DNA from: Carboxylicivirga mesophila
GTDB taxonomy: Bacteria > Bacteroidota > Bacteroidia > Bacteroidales > Marinilabiliaceae
Length of the DNA stretch: 64,000 bases
NCBI RefSeq assembly: GCF_018271975.1
Contig: NZ_JAGUCN010000018.1
Coordinates: forward strand, 62,001-126,000
Direction of reading: 5' to 3'
Below the pieces are notes generated by a model. That model had not been told where the DNA came from, made no database searches, and saw only the letters and a list, made by a program, of their open reading frames with translations. This document shows positions 8,880 to 18,146 of this stretch, piece after piece. Every line of letters begins with the position of its first letter. Positions within the stretch are counted from its first letter, which is position 1. The position numbers were made by a program, and so were the translations under genes.

Positions 8880-10304
8880 ATGAAAACAAATCTTCTCAAA
8901 TTTGTAATGGGATTCGTATTGCCTGTTGCCTTGGTGTTTACCGCATGCGAAGACGATGCACCAAAATCATCATTAACAGGATTAACAGCCTTTAGTTTCA
9001 TGGCTGACAGTAACATTCCCGGACTCGAAAATATTGAATTTAATATTGACCAGACCAATTATACGATTACCAATGTCGATGAACTACCATACATGGCAGA
9101 TGTATCAGCATTAGTAGCCGAATTCGACGCTATTGAAAAAACAGTAGTAACGGTTGCCGGCAACGAACAAAATAGTGGTACAACAGCTAATGACTTCAGC
9201 TCACCGGTAAACTATGTTGTAACAGCTGAAGATGGCGTAACACAACTTACTTACCAGGTAACAGTAAACGTATCACAGGTGAATCCTGAAGGCGTTAGCT
9301 GGGTAAAAGAAAACCCTGCTATTACAGACATGGGTTATAACGCCTCTCAAGCTATCTATTATAAAGACAAGCACCTGGCTGTATTTAGTAACGGTGGCTA
9401 TTCCAGTACATCAAAACTGTTTAAATCAGCCGATGGAAAGAGCTGGACAGAAATAACATTGGACACGAACTTCCCGGGTGGAGCAAACGGGGCCTACTAT
9501 ACATTTTCTGTATTTAATGACAAGCTTTATATTACAGGTTATACTGCTCTTGCAGATGGAGGCTGGGCTCCTGAGGATTTAGCCGAAGTTTGGGAAAGTA
9601 CCGATGGTGAAATATTTACTAAATTAGAGAACGGCTATACCTCCGCCGCTGTCACAACAGAGAACTTTGTTCATAACAATGCTCTATGGGTAGTTGGAGG
9701 ACAAACCACATTCTATGGCTCCATTTCAGGAACAAAAGGCGAAGGTTCTGATTTCTTTGGTCCGCAATCTTTATCAACTAAAGTGAGAACAACCACAGAC
9801 CTGACCACCTGGACTGAAACAGATCTTCCAGAAGAAGCGCCTCGCCGTTACGCTGCTAACATTGTGCACGAAGGTACCATGTTTATGATTGGCGGACAAT
9901 TGCAGGGTGGTTACATATCAAGTGATGTTTGGAGCAGTACAGATGGAACAACATGGACAAAAAGTACGCCTGTTGGCTTAACACCTCGAATGGGTGCAGC
10001 AGCTATTTCATATGATGGTAAAATTTGGCTATTTGGCGGACAGACTGCTTTAGGTGTATGCTCTAACGAGGTATTAGTATCTACAGATGGTATCAACTGG
10101 ACAACTCCTGATGAAGATGCATTACTGCCAGCTGAATTTACAGCCCGTGCCGGACACTCGGCTTACCTTGATGCAGACAACAAAGTATGGATTGTTGGTG
10201 GATACACATCAACTCCAACCACATCTGAAGGTGCCAGCGAGCCTGATGGAGAAACAATCACACAATTACTGGATGTTTGGAGTGGTAAATTAAATAAACT
10301 ATAG
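8880..10304 (+). CDS. Surface lipoprotein with N-terminal beta domain and kelch-like propeller (DUF6242-like)
   Basis: A 474-residue lipoprotein starting at the ATG at 8880. The signal ends LVFTAC with the acylated Cys, followed by E-D-D-A, the acidic lipoprotein export-type context in Bacteroidota. Residues of about 30-130 form a cadherin/DUF5018-like beta-sandwich; the rest holds about six kelch-like blades with repeated S-x-D-G-x-x-W-T and W-x-V/F-G-G-Q motifs. It resembles DUF6242 proteins that accompany SusCD loci. It sits between FecR and SusC, where such proteins usually follow SusD. A strong hairpin separates it from SusC. A surface glycan- or peptide-binding role is inference. Confidence 0.72.
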   Translation: MKTNLLKFVMGFVLPVALVFTACEDDAPKSSLTGLTAFSFMADSNIPGLENIEFNIDQTNYTITNVDELPYMADVSALVAEFDAIEKTVVTVAGNEQNSGTTANDFSSPVNYVVTAEDGVTQLTYQVTVNVSQVNPEGVSWVKENPAITDMGYNASQAIYYKDKHLAVFSNGGYSSTSKLFKSADGKSWTEITLDTNFPGGANGAYYTFSVFNDKLYITGYTALADGGWAPEDLAEVWESTDGEIFTKLENGYTSAAVTTENFVHNNALWVVGGQTTFYGSISGTKGEGSDFFGPQSLSTKVRTTTDLTTWTETDLPEEAPRRYAANIVHEGTMFMIGGQLQGGYISSDVWSSTDGTTWTKSTPVGLTPRMGAAAISYDGKIWLFGGQTALGVCSNEVLVSTDGINWTTPDEDALLPAEFTARAGHSAYLDADNKVWIVGGYTSTPTTSEGASEPDGETITQLLDVWSGKLNKL

Positions 10305-10312
10305 CAGGTATG

Positions 10313-10344
10313 GAGTGCCTGGTTAGAAAAGCAGGCACTCTTTA
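10313..10344 (+). terminator. Hairpin/terminator between kelch lipoprotein and SusC genes
   Basis: GAGTGCCTG (10313-10321) pairs perfectly with CAGGCACTC (10332-10340), followed by TTTACTTTATTAA. A 9-bp perfect stem. Because it sits inside the locus it may partly uncouple lipoprotein and SusC expression. Confidence 0.65.
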
Positions 10345-10422
10345 CTTTATTAATTTTTTTGCATAACTAAACTAAAAAATCAACTGCCTATCAAGCTATT
10401 GCCAGGTAAAAAATCAACTGCC

Positions 10423-13400
10423 ATGCACAAAGCAATATATATAATTGGCCTATGGCTATTAACAATCTCCTCCCTGGTTGCCCAGGATAAAATTAAGGCT
10501 TCGAGCTTGCAACCGGCAACCGTGAAAGGACTCATTGTTGACGCTAAAACGGGCGAACCAATTCCGGGAGCTAATGTCTATGTAAAAGAAACCATGCGAG
10601 GCGATGTATCCAATATGGATGGCGAGTTTAATATGCTCCAGGTAGTTGAAGGACAAACCATCTGCATCACTTGTATTGGCTGCAAAGACATCAATATTAT
10701 TTATGAAGGACAAGAATTTATCAAAGCAGAACTAATAGAAGATGTAGTGGCGCTGGGTGAGGTGGTTACAGTTGGTTACGGTGTTCAGGAAAGACGCGAT
10801 TTGACTGGTGCTGTTGCGAAGGTGTCTGCTGAAGACATAGCAGGAGTGGCACCCAGCTTTGACAATGCACTGGTAGGTAAAGTGGCCGGGGTAAACGTCA
10901 ACTTGAGTAGCGGAGCGCCTGGTAGTGCAACCTCTATTACCATCAGGGGCTTATCATCTCTTAATGCCGATAGTAACCCATTGATTGTTATAGATGGTGT
11001 ACCTGTCTATGGAACCGGTAAAACGGTGAATAATATTGATTTTGGCAATGGCTCTATATCCGGAGGTATGATTGGTGGCAATTCGGTTGCAAATGGTTAT
11101 AGCCAGCAGCCCGAGTTTGAGCGCAACCCACTGGCTGCTCTTAATCCGGATGATATTGAATCCATTGAGATTCTAAAAGACGCCTTCTCTACCGCTATTT
11201 ATGGCTCAAGAGGCGCCGCAGGGGTTATATTGGTAACCACCAAAAAAGGGAAAAAAGGAAAACCTCAGATAAACATTGGCTACTCCGTTGAGATGAGCCA
11301 GCCCATTGCTACGCCGGACCTACTGGATGCGGATGAGTTCAGTGATATTTACACACGCTTCAATCGCTCACAAGGTTATACCGATCAGTTTCCAACAACC
11401 TACAATACCAACTGGCTTGATGAAGTACTGCGCACAGGAGTAACACAAGAAACACGGGCATCAGTTTCCGGGGGAACGGATAATACGTCTTACTACATTA
11501 GCTTTAACAATTTCGATCAGAAAGGTTACATCATCAACCAGGACTTTATCCGTAACAGTGTACGAACCAACTTTGACTTCAGCCCGGCTGAGTGGATTAA
11601 CTTCGGCACCAACTCTTCATTTGCACTGGTTAATAATGCCGCACTTAACAGTCAAAGCGTTTACCGCGATGCGATTATGATGTCGCCGAACATTCCGGTG
11701 TACAAACAGGATGGCAGCTATTTTTACCACACGCCTTTAAACTTCGATTCGGAGAATAACATTAATACAATAACCGGCCACCTGGGTAATCCGGTAGCAA
11801 CAGCCAACGAGGATAATTACGTAAAAGATACGCGTGTCATCTCCAATTTCTATGCTGAATTAAAGCCATTACCATGGTTACGTTTTAAATCAGAGATTGG
11901 TCTTGATATATACAATACCAAGTCTTATAACCGTAACTGGGCTACACCACAAAACACTGGTGGAACAGGAACAAGTGCTTCCAACCAGAACCTGAAATAC
12001 GTTGTTAACAACGTATTGACCTTAAGAAAAATCACAGACGATCATACGATAAATGCCATTCTTGGCCAAAGTTTTGAAACCTCAGAAGAAAGCCGCACCC
12101 GCGTTACAGGCACCGGTTTCTTCGATGATAACGAAAAAAGTATTCAGTCTGCAACCGACAAACGGGTACTGGATGCCATCACACAGGAATGGGCGGTTGT
12201 ATCCTACTTTACCCGTTTGAACTACCGCTATAAGAATCGGTACCTGGCCGGTTTCACCTACCGCATCGATGGCTCATCGCGCTTTAGCAAGAATGAGCGT
12301 TATCGTGGCTTCCCTTCAGTCTCGGCAGGCTGGATTATGTCAGAAGAGCGTTTTATGGCTGGCACAAAAGGCTGGTTAGACGACCTTAAGCTTCGAGCCA
12401 GCTACGGTTTAACAGGCTTAGACGGGTCCTTTGGTGGCTACTATGGTAACCAAGGGCAGTGGACACGCGACAACCGCACAGTAAATGGTGGTACCCTCAT
12501 GTACAATGGTGTTCCGCTGTTATTTAACTCACAATCTGTAAACCCTAACCTGGAGTGGGAAACAACCACCTCGTTGGACTTAGGAATTGATGCAAGCCTG
12601 TTTAATGGCAAACTGGATATTACACTTGACTATTTCTATAAGCGCACTAATAACTTATTGGCAAGCGATTTGGTGCCTTTGTACATGGGATGGAGTGCAC
12701 AGCAACAAAATGTAGGCGACATGAAGAATGAAGGCCTGGAACTACTGGTAAATGGCACTATTCTTCAGACAAATGACTGGTTATGGACGGGCTCCTTTAA
12801 CATCTCCCGCATCAAGGATAAACTACTTCGATTGAATGAAGCCGGTTATCAAATGGCTTCCAATCAAGGTCTGGAACGCAAGGTATTTGTCGTTGGCGAA
12901 AGCCTGAACCAATTCTATATGTACGACTGGGTGGGCGTAAATCCAATGAACGGTAACCCCCAATGGCGATATGATGACGGTTCTATAAGTGAAGTACCTC
13001 CTCAGGGTGTATATGATAGTGATAATCCTTTGGCTAACCGCTATGCAGCCGGCAGCAGCATGCCTGACTTTTACGGAGGTTTCAGCAACCGGATTCAATA
13101 TAAGAATTGGGAACTTAATTTTGCGTTCTCTTATTCTATCGGTCAAAAGCTTTACAATGGCACACAGGCTACCTTAATGACCTATACACTAACAGATGCC
13201 AATAACTTGTCTGAAGATATGCTTGATTACTGGAAAATACCAGGTCATCAGACAGATGTTCCCAAACTGGATAACGCTACCACGGTGTATAAAGATCCGC
13301 GGTGGACGAATAGCGGCTTGAGTGGTTATGATGTCAGCCGCCTTAACGATCGCTTCCTGGAAGATGCGTCCTACTTGCGCTTAAGAAACATCACCCTGGC

Positions 13401-13611
13401 CTACTCATTTAAAAACAATTGGGTTAAAAAACTATACATGGAACGTATCCGTCTGTATGTGCAGGGAACTAACCTGCTAACTATCACCGGATACAGTGGC
13501 ATCGATCCTGAAGTGAGTGCCTACGGTTCCAGTGCCTTGTTAAGTGGCTATGACGAGTTAACCATGCCGCAGGCGAAAAGTGTAAAATTTGGTGTTGACA
13601 TCAGCTTTTAA
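10423..13611 (+). CDS. SusC/RagA-family TonB-dependent outer-membrane receptor with CxxCxxC motif
   Basis: A 1062-residue receptor. The ATG at 10423 begins a clean signal peptide ending S-S-L-V-A-Q; an upstream TTG at 10399 is not needed. Residues of about 33-110 are the CarboxypepD_reg-like domain (G-E-P-I-P-G-A-N-V-Y-V), then the plug (L-V-G-K-V-A-G-V-N-V, S-I-T-I-R-G, I-V-I-D-G-V-P), ending S-T-A-I-Y-G-S-R-G-A-A-G-V-I-L-V-T-T-K-K-G, and a 22-strand barrel to the terminal F. There is no STN domain. Unusually, the position normally filled by a hydrophobic F-S-Y-I-G-Y-type strand reads ICITCIGC, with C81, C84 and C87; I see no other cysteine in the protein. It pairs with the SusD gene 24 bases downstream. 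Confidence 0.92.
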   Translation: MHKAIYIIGLWLLTISSLVAQDKIKASSLQPATVKGLIVDAKTGEPIPGANVYVKETMRGDVSNMDGEFNMLQVVEGQTICITCIGCKDINIIYEGQEFIKAELIEDVVALGEVVTVGYGVQERRDLTGAVAKVSAEDIAGVAPSFDNALVGKVAGVNVNLSSGAPGSATSITIRGLSSLNADSNPLIVIDGVPVYGTGKTVNNIDFGNGSISGGMIGGNSVANGYSQQPEFERNPLAALNPDDIESIEILKDAFSTAIYGSRGAAGVILVTTKKGKKGKPQINIGYSVEMSQPIATPDLLDADEFSDIYTRFNRSQGYTDQFPTTYNTNWLDEVLRTGVTQETRASVSGGTDNTSYYISFNNFDQKGYIINQDFIRNSVRTNFDFSPAEWINFGTNSSFALVNNAALNSQSVYRDAIMMSPNIPVYKQDGSYFYHTPLNFDSENNINTITGHLGNPVATANEDNYVKDTRVISNFYAELKPLPWLRFKSEIGLDIYNTKSYNRNWATPQNTGGTGTSASNQNLKYVVNNVLTLRKITDDHTINAILGQSFETSEESRTRVTGTGFFDDNEKSIQSATDKRVLDAITQEWAVVSYFTRLNYRYKNRYLAGFTYRIDGSSRFSKNERYRGFPSVSAGWIMSEERFMAGTKGWLDDLKLRASYGLTGLDGSFGGYYGNQGQWTRDNRTVNGGTLMYNGVPLLFNSQSVNPNLEWETTTSLDLGIDASLFNGKLDITLDYFYKRTNNLLASDLVPLYMGWSAQQQNVGDMKNEGLELLVNGTILQTNDWLWTGSFNISRIKDKLLRLNEAGYQMASNQGLERKVFVVGESLNQFYMYDWVGVNPMNGNPQWRYDDGSISEVPPQGVYDSDNPLANRYAAGSSMPDFYGGFSNRIQYKNWELNFAFSYSIGQKLYNGTQATLMTYTLTDANNLSEDMLDYWKIPGHQTDVPKLDNATTVYKDPRWTNSGLSGYDVSRLNDRFLEDASYLRLRNITLAYSFKNNWVKKLYMERIRLYVQGTNLLTITGYSGIDPEVSAYGSSALLSGYDELTMPQAKSVKFGVDISF

Positions 13612-13635
13612 TAACAAGCAATAAGAATAGTTAAT

Positions 13636-15057
13636 ATGAAGACAAGATATTTTTTCCAGACACTGGTAATCGCGGCTATATTTCTGACGGCTTGTGATAA
13701 ACAACTGAACCTGGCTCCTGAAGATACTATTATAGAGGATAAAGTTTTTGAGAAATTCACAAGTACAGAATCGGCAGTGGCCGGTACTTACCATATGCTT
13801 TTTGCAGCGGCCACTAAGGATTATATCATGGCTGAGGCCACTTCGCCAACCTGTAATTACAGTTCGGGAGCCGGCCGTACCTACGATGAGATAAATAATG
13901 GAGCCGTATTACCTGAAAACACACAACTACAGGGAATATACGAAGCCTATTATGCAGCTTTGGTACAGGCAAATCTACTATTATACAAGATACCTGAATT
14001 AGGAAAGTACGATCAGGAGCAAATGCTACAGCACATGGCAGAAGCTAAATTTATCAGAGCATACGCCTACCTGCGTTTACTTGGCTGGTATGGTGATGGT
14101 GCACTCATGAATGAACCACAAAAAGATGGTGTGGTACTTTACCTTGAGCACTACGATGGCTTTAACCGTGATACGGATATTCGTCCACGTAACAGCAACC
14201 AGGAAGTATTTAATCAGATTATAGCTGATTTGGAGGATGCAATTATCGACCTCCCCGAACCTGGTGACCTGACTGCAGTTGAAACACGCGTGAGCCGTGC
14301 CAATAAAGCTACTTGCGAAGCATTATTAGTGCGTACCTATATGTACAAACGCGATTACACCAATGCGCTTATCTGGGCCACTAAAGTATTAGCACGCTCC
14401 GAATACCAATTGGAAGATGATTTACTAAAAGTGTTTCCTTTGAATCCCAATGATGCTGTTATTCCATTCTCAACTGAACATATTTTCGGATTCCCTGTAA
14501 GTTCAAATGGCGGAAACTGGCAGTTTGGCGGTAACAATATTTATTACACCTATAACAACTACTGGTACAGCCAGTCAATTATAAGCTCCTTTGCAGATAC
14601 CGATCTGAGAAAAACAGACTTAATGCGGGAAATAGTGTATCAGGAAAATCCGGTATATGTAACGAACAAATACCCTAATACAAATGGGCGGGATAATCTG
14701 ACAATAATGCGCTTGCCCGAAGTTGTCTTATACAAGGCGGAGGCATTAGGTCGCACCTCCAATACGGTGACACAGGAAATGATCGATTTATTGAATGAGG
14801 TTCATCTAAGAGCTAATCCAACTGAGTCAGGATATACCATCGAGGACTTCGAATCAAACGATGCATTCATCGACCGTGTACTGTTGGAAAGTAATAAAGA
14901 ACTGGCTTTTGAAGGTTGTTCACGTTTTGACCAGTTACGTACCGACAGACCATTGTACAATCCGGAATTACCTGATAACAAAAAGGTATTCCCCATACCA
15001 TTGCGTGAAGTCCAAATCAGTAATGGTGTTGTAAAACAAAACGAAGGCTATAACTAG
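13636..15057 (+). CDS. SusD/RagB-family substrate-binding lipoprotein
   Basis: A 473-residue surface lipoprotein (signal ending IFLTAC). It has the SusD hallmarks: N-L-A-P-E-D-T near the start, helical TPR-like repeats including A-E-A-K-F-I-R-A-Y-A-Y-L-R-L-L, and the terminal block F-D-Q-L-R-T-D ... P-I-P-L-R-E-V-Q-I-S. It forms the lid over the SusC channel and captures substrate. No glycoside hydrolase, polysaccharide lyase or peptidase gene is next to it, so the substrate cannot be read from an accompanying enzyme. The downstream START-like gene follows by 17 bases. Confidence 0.92.
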   Translation: MKTRYFFQTLVIAAIFLTACDKQLNLAPEDTIIEDKVFEKFTSTESAVAGTYHMLFAAATKDYIMAEATSPTCNYSSGAGRTYDEINNGAVLPENTQLQGIYEAYYAALVQANLLLYKIPELGKYDQEQMLQHMAEAKFIRAYAYLRLLGWYGDGALMNEPQKDGVVLYLEHYDGFNRDTDIRPRNSNQEVFNQIIADLEDAIIDLPEPGDLTAVETRVSRANKATCEALLVRTYMYKRDYTNALIWATKVLARSEYQLEDDLLKVFPLNPNDAVIPFSTEHIFGFPVSSNGGNWQFGGNNIYYTYNNYWYSQSIISSFADTDLRKTDLMREIVYQENPVYVTNKYPNTNGRDNLTIMRLPEVVLYKAEALGRTSNTVTQEMIDLLNEVHLRANPTESGYTIEDFESNDAFIDRVLLESNKELAFEGCSRFDQLRTDRPLYNPELPDNKKVFPIPLREVQISNGVVKQNEGYN

Positions 15058-15074
15058 ATTTTATCCTGTAAATA

Positions 15075-15590
15075 ATGAAATTAAAATGTATCAGATTATA
15101 CCTGATAGTGGCAGTTATTGCCTTTTCATCAGGTCTGCAGCTAATGGCGCAAATGCAACCCGCAAAACGCATAGCTCCTAAAGTCATTAAAGGTGTAACC
15201 TTAAAGGCATCAACTCTTGACGTGTGGGCTTACATTTCATCACCCGGTGATTTTTATGCCTCAATCGAAGAAGTAAAAGACCTAAAATGTTCAGGTAACA
15301 AACAAGGTGCACAGATAAGTTTCACTATACCTGGCGACAAACGCAGGGTGCAGGAAATTAGCGTTCTTGATAACCAGGAACGAATGATGGCCTATTACAT
15401 AACCCAATCGGACTATTACAACCAGCCTTTGGTGTATCGCATTCTGGTTGGCAGAGATGAAGACAATGCCTATGTACAATTCGAAGGCATATTCAGCACT
15501 GACGATACTACTAAGGATAAGAAAATTGAAAAGCTGATTATTAGCGAATGGTTGCTGATGCAAAAGAACCTGGAGAAGAAATTTAATTAG
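15075..15590 (+). CDS. Exported SRPBCC/START-like protein
   Basis: A 171-residue protein with a signal peptide ending L-Q-L-M-A-Q. The body has the SRPBCC-type layout: V-W-A-Y-I-S-S-P-G-D-F-Y near the N-terminus (matching the V-W-x-x-I-S-D-F-x-x-W pattern), beta strands through Y-V-Q-F-E-G-I-F, and a long C-terminal helix. Such folds bind hydrophobic ligands. An exported version inside a SusCD operon suggests a periplasmic carrier or ligand-sequestering role; this is inference. It sits between SusD and the TlpA-type gene with short gaps. Confidence 0.6.
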   Translation: MKLKCIRLYLIVAVIAFSSGLQLMAQMQPAKRIAPKVIKGVTLKASTLDVWAYISSPGDFYASIEEVKDLKCSGNKQGAQISFTIPGDKRRVQEISVLDNQERMMAYYITQSDYYNQPLVYRILVGRDEDNAYVQFEGIFSTDDTTKDKKIEKLIISEWLLMQKNLEKKFN

Positions 15591-15610
15591 TACCTAAAAA
15601 ACAAACACAT

Positions 15611-16750
15611 ATGAAAGTTAGATTAACACTGGCCTCAATGGTAATTATCCTTTTGAGTGCGTGCAATACACAACCTAAAGACACAATTACCATCTCAGGA
15701 AAAGTAAAGTTTCCTGATAATAAATTCAAGATGTACATCTCGCAATACAGGGATGGTGAAAAAGTAGTGACTGATTCATTTCAGGTGGCTGAGGATGGCA
15801 GTTATAGTTACAACATGAATACTAGCCAACCGGGTGAATACAACCTGGACTGTCAAAAGTGGCAATCGGTTCGTTTCTGGGCCGAAGATGAAGATCTCAA
15901 TATTGATTTCCGAGGCCAGGACACTGCCAAGATTAAAATTAAGAATCCTCCTTACGTATACATCAATGGCGGCCCTAAAAATGAGGTGATGAACCACCTT
16001 AACTTTGTGAATTACCGTTCGTACCAGTTAATTATCGGGCTGTCGCAAACCGTTTATAAAGCTACCAAAGATGTTCCTGAAAAGTATGGCGAGATTGCTG
16101 GTCAGTTGTACGGTGTTGCCAGTGATGATGACAGGGCCCGCTTTCGCTTTCTGGCTCAGGAGTATGCCGACCGAAACAGCGTGTTGGCAGTCATCAGTCG
16201 CCTGCGCGATAAAACCGATAAAGATTTAATCGATCAAACCCTTGCAACCCTAAAGAAGACAAATCCTGCTTATCCTCCACTGCTCAAATACATCAAAGAC
16301 AAGGAGGAAGCCCGGGCAGCTGCTGAAAAGGTGAAACTGGGAAAAGTGGCCCCACACTTCTCTTACCCAACTCCTGAAGGTGTTATGGTGTCTCCTGAAG
16401 ATTACAAAGGGAAAATTGTTGTTATCGACTTTTGGGCATCATGGTGTGGTCCGTGCCGAAGCGAAATTCCTCATCTGAAAGAAGTGTACGAAAAATACCA
16501 CTCTAAAGGCGTAGAAATGCTGAGCGTTTCCATTGACAAGAAAGAGGCCGACTGGCATAAAGCCCTGGCTGAAGAAAACATGGCGTGGGCTCAGGTGTTG
16601 GCTCCCAATGCCGGAAAGCAAACCATGAAAGACTACCAGTTCAGCGGCATTCCATTTATTATCATTCTGAATAAAGATGGTAAGATAGTTGCCAAGCAGC
16701 TAAGAGGTAAAAAGATAGATGAGAAACTGGACGAACTATTATCTAAATAA
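15611..16750 (+). CDS. TlpA-family thiol:disulfide oxidoreductase (DUF4369-redoxin), lipoprotein
   Basis: A 379-residue lipoprotein (signal ending L-L-S-A-C). Residues of about 25-120 are a DUF4369-type beta domain, a helical linker follows, and residues of about 240-378 form a redoxin/TlpA domain with F-W-A-S-W-C-G-P-C (C279/C282) and the cis-proline segment S-G-I-P-F-I. It would act as a periplasmic reductant. It lies in the SusCD operon, 20 bases after the START-like gene and 21 before the next thioredoxin-domain gene. The probable partners are the cysteines of the SusC periplasmic domain or of an imported substrate, but this is inference. Confidence 0.88.
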   Translation: MKVRLTLASMVIILLSACNTQPKDTITISGKVKFPDNKFKMYISQYRDGEKVVTDSFQVAEDGSYSYNMNTSQPGEYNLDCQKWQSVRFWAEDEDLNIDFRGQDTAKIKIKNPPYVYINGGPKNEVMNHLNFVNYRSYQLIIGLSQTVYKATKDVPEKYGEIAGQLYGVASDDDRARFRFLAQEYADRNSVLAVISRLRDKTDKDLIDQTLATLKKTNPAYPPLLKYIKDKEEARAAAEKVKLGKVAPHFSYPTPEGVMVSPEDYKGKIVVIDFWASWCGPCRSEIPHLKEVYEKYHSKGVEMLSVSIDKKEADWHKALAEENMAWAQVLAPNAGKQTMKDYQFSGIPFIIILNKDGKIVAKQLRGKKIDEKLDELLSK

Positions 16751-16771
16751 TCAACAAATAATAAATTCAAG

Positions 16772-18070
16772 ATGAAGAAAGTATTAACAATCATAACAGT
16801 GTACCTAATCTTCCTTAGTCAGGTACAATCAGCTAAAGCTGTTAATGATGGTAATGAAGGCATTCAATTTACTCATGCCACATGGAAGGAGGTTATAGCA
16901 AAAGCAAAGAGTGAAAACAAGATTATTTTTGCAGATTGCTATACAACCTGGTGTGGCCCTTGCAAAATGCTGTCAAAACAGGTTTTTCCACAAAAGGAGG
17001 TAGGCGATTATTTTAATGCCAATTTTATTAATGTGAAAATTGATTGTGAAAAAGGCGAAGGCGTTGATTTAAAAAACAAGTTTGGCGTTTCTGCTTTCCC
17101 TACAATGCTATTCATTGATCCTAGCAACGAGAAAGTTTTGCACCGCGTGGTTGGTTTCCGCCCGGCAGAAGAACTGATTAAAGAAGCAAAAGGAGCTCCT
17201 GCTGAAGCTAAGCGAGCCGAAGCATTAGCCGCTGCCTACCAGAAGAATAAGAAAGACCTGAAGACAACAGAAGATTACCTGAGCTACCTGGTAAAAGTAA
17301 GTGACCCGAAAGCTGAAGAAGTGGCTCTGCACTACCTGAAGATGATTCCAAAAACGGATTGGCACAAAAAAGAATATTTCTGGTTGATGAGCCGCTATGT
17401 TAAAGATCCATTCAGCAAAGAAGCTGCATACTTTTATAAGAACAAAGAAAAGTTTATTGAAGGCAATGGCTTTCAGGGTGAGTATTTCGAATCGGGTATG
17501 TACTACAGCTATGCAGGTAAACTGGCCGAGGTCGATAGCAAAGGCGAATTTGATCAGAAGAAGTTTGATAAGCTGATTACATTAATGGAATCAAATGGCT
17601 ATGACGGAATCGAAGGCATTAAAGACTATACCAACCGTGCCCTATTAATTAATGTAAAAGATTATAGCACTTACATGGATGTGGTTGAAGAGAAATTTAA
17701 TAAGGGATTGGCAACGAATTCCAAATACTACTCCGAATCCGGTTTCAACTTATTGAATCGCCTGAAGGATTGTCAAGATAAAACATGTCTTGAACGCGCC
17801 GCCAAACTGGTGGATGATGTTGTGGCCACACAAATGGCTGCGGAAGAACTGGATATGTTCAGTCTATCAATTGCTTATCGCGACAGTTACGATTTCATTA
17901 AGAAAGCTGGCATCACAGGTGAGCGCCTGACTGTGGCAAAAGCTATGAGTGACTTATTTGATAACATTGTGCCAAAACACCGTGCATTGCTTGACAAAAC
18001 ATACAAGGAGGCACAAAAAGCTAAGGATGGTGGACGCTCTATTCCCGCAATGAAAATGGGTGGTTTCTAG
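16772..18070 (+). CDS. Exported thioredoxin-domain protein with helical C-terminal region
   Basis: A 432-residue protein with a signal peptide ending around Q-S-A-K-A. The N-terminal thioredoxin domain (about 30-140) carries Y-T-T-W-C-G-P-C-K-M-L (C61/C64) and F-G-V-S-A-F-P-T-M-L-F-I with the cis-proline. The rest (about 150-430) is helical and repeat-like, rich in Lys, Glu and aromatic residues. A paralogue follows directly. A C-x4-C pair (D-C-Q-D-K-T-C) near residue 330 could form a second disulfide. It is probably part of the SusCD operon. A hairpin lies between the two thioredoxin genes. Confidence 0.85.
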   Translation: MKKVLTIITVYLIFLSQVQSAKAVNDGNEGIQFTHATWKEVIAKAKSENKIIFADCYTTWCGPCKMLSKQVFPQKEVGDYFNANFINVKIDCEKGEGVDLKNKFGVSAFPTMLFIDPSNEKVLHRVVGFRPAEELIKEAKGAPAEAKRAEALAAAYQKNKKDLKTTEDYLSYLVKVSDPKAEEVALHYLKMIPKTDWHKKEYFWLMSRYVKDPFSKEAAYFYKNKEKFIEGNGFQGEYFESGMYYSYAGKLAEVDSKGEFDQKKFDKLITLMESNGYDGIEGIKDYTNRALLINVKDYSTYMDVVEEKFNKGLATNSKYYSESGFNLLNRLKDCQDKTCLERAAKLVDDVVATQMAAEELDMFSLSIAYRDSYDFIKKAGITGERLTVAKAMSDLFDNIVPKHRALLDKTYKEAQKAKDGGRSIPAMKMGGF

Positions 18071-18098
18071 TGATAATTTAACATTTGGTTTTAGTAAA

Positions 18099-18130
18099 CA
18101 AACGCTTTGAATAACCATTCAAGGCGTTTG
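18099..18130 (+). other. Strong hairpin between the two thioredoxin paralogues
   Basis: Two 14-base arms at 18099-18112 and 18117-18130 pair with one G-U and an AACC loop. No T run follows (CTGTAAAAG), so it is a poor intrinsic terminator. A role in mRNA processing or in lowering expression of the second thioredoxin gene is possible. Confidence 0.6.
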
Positions 18131-18146
18131 CTGTAAAAGATATAAT

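Noticed and set aside
10399-10422. TTG start for SusC at 10399
   Set aside because: The ATG at 10423 gives the correct signal peptide and the upstream residues are polar.
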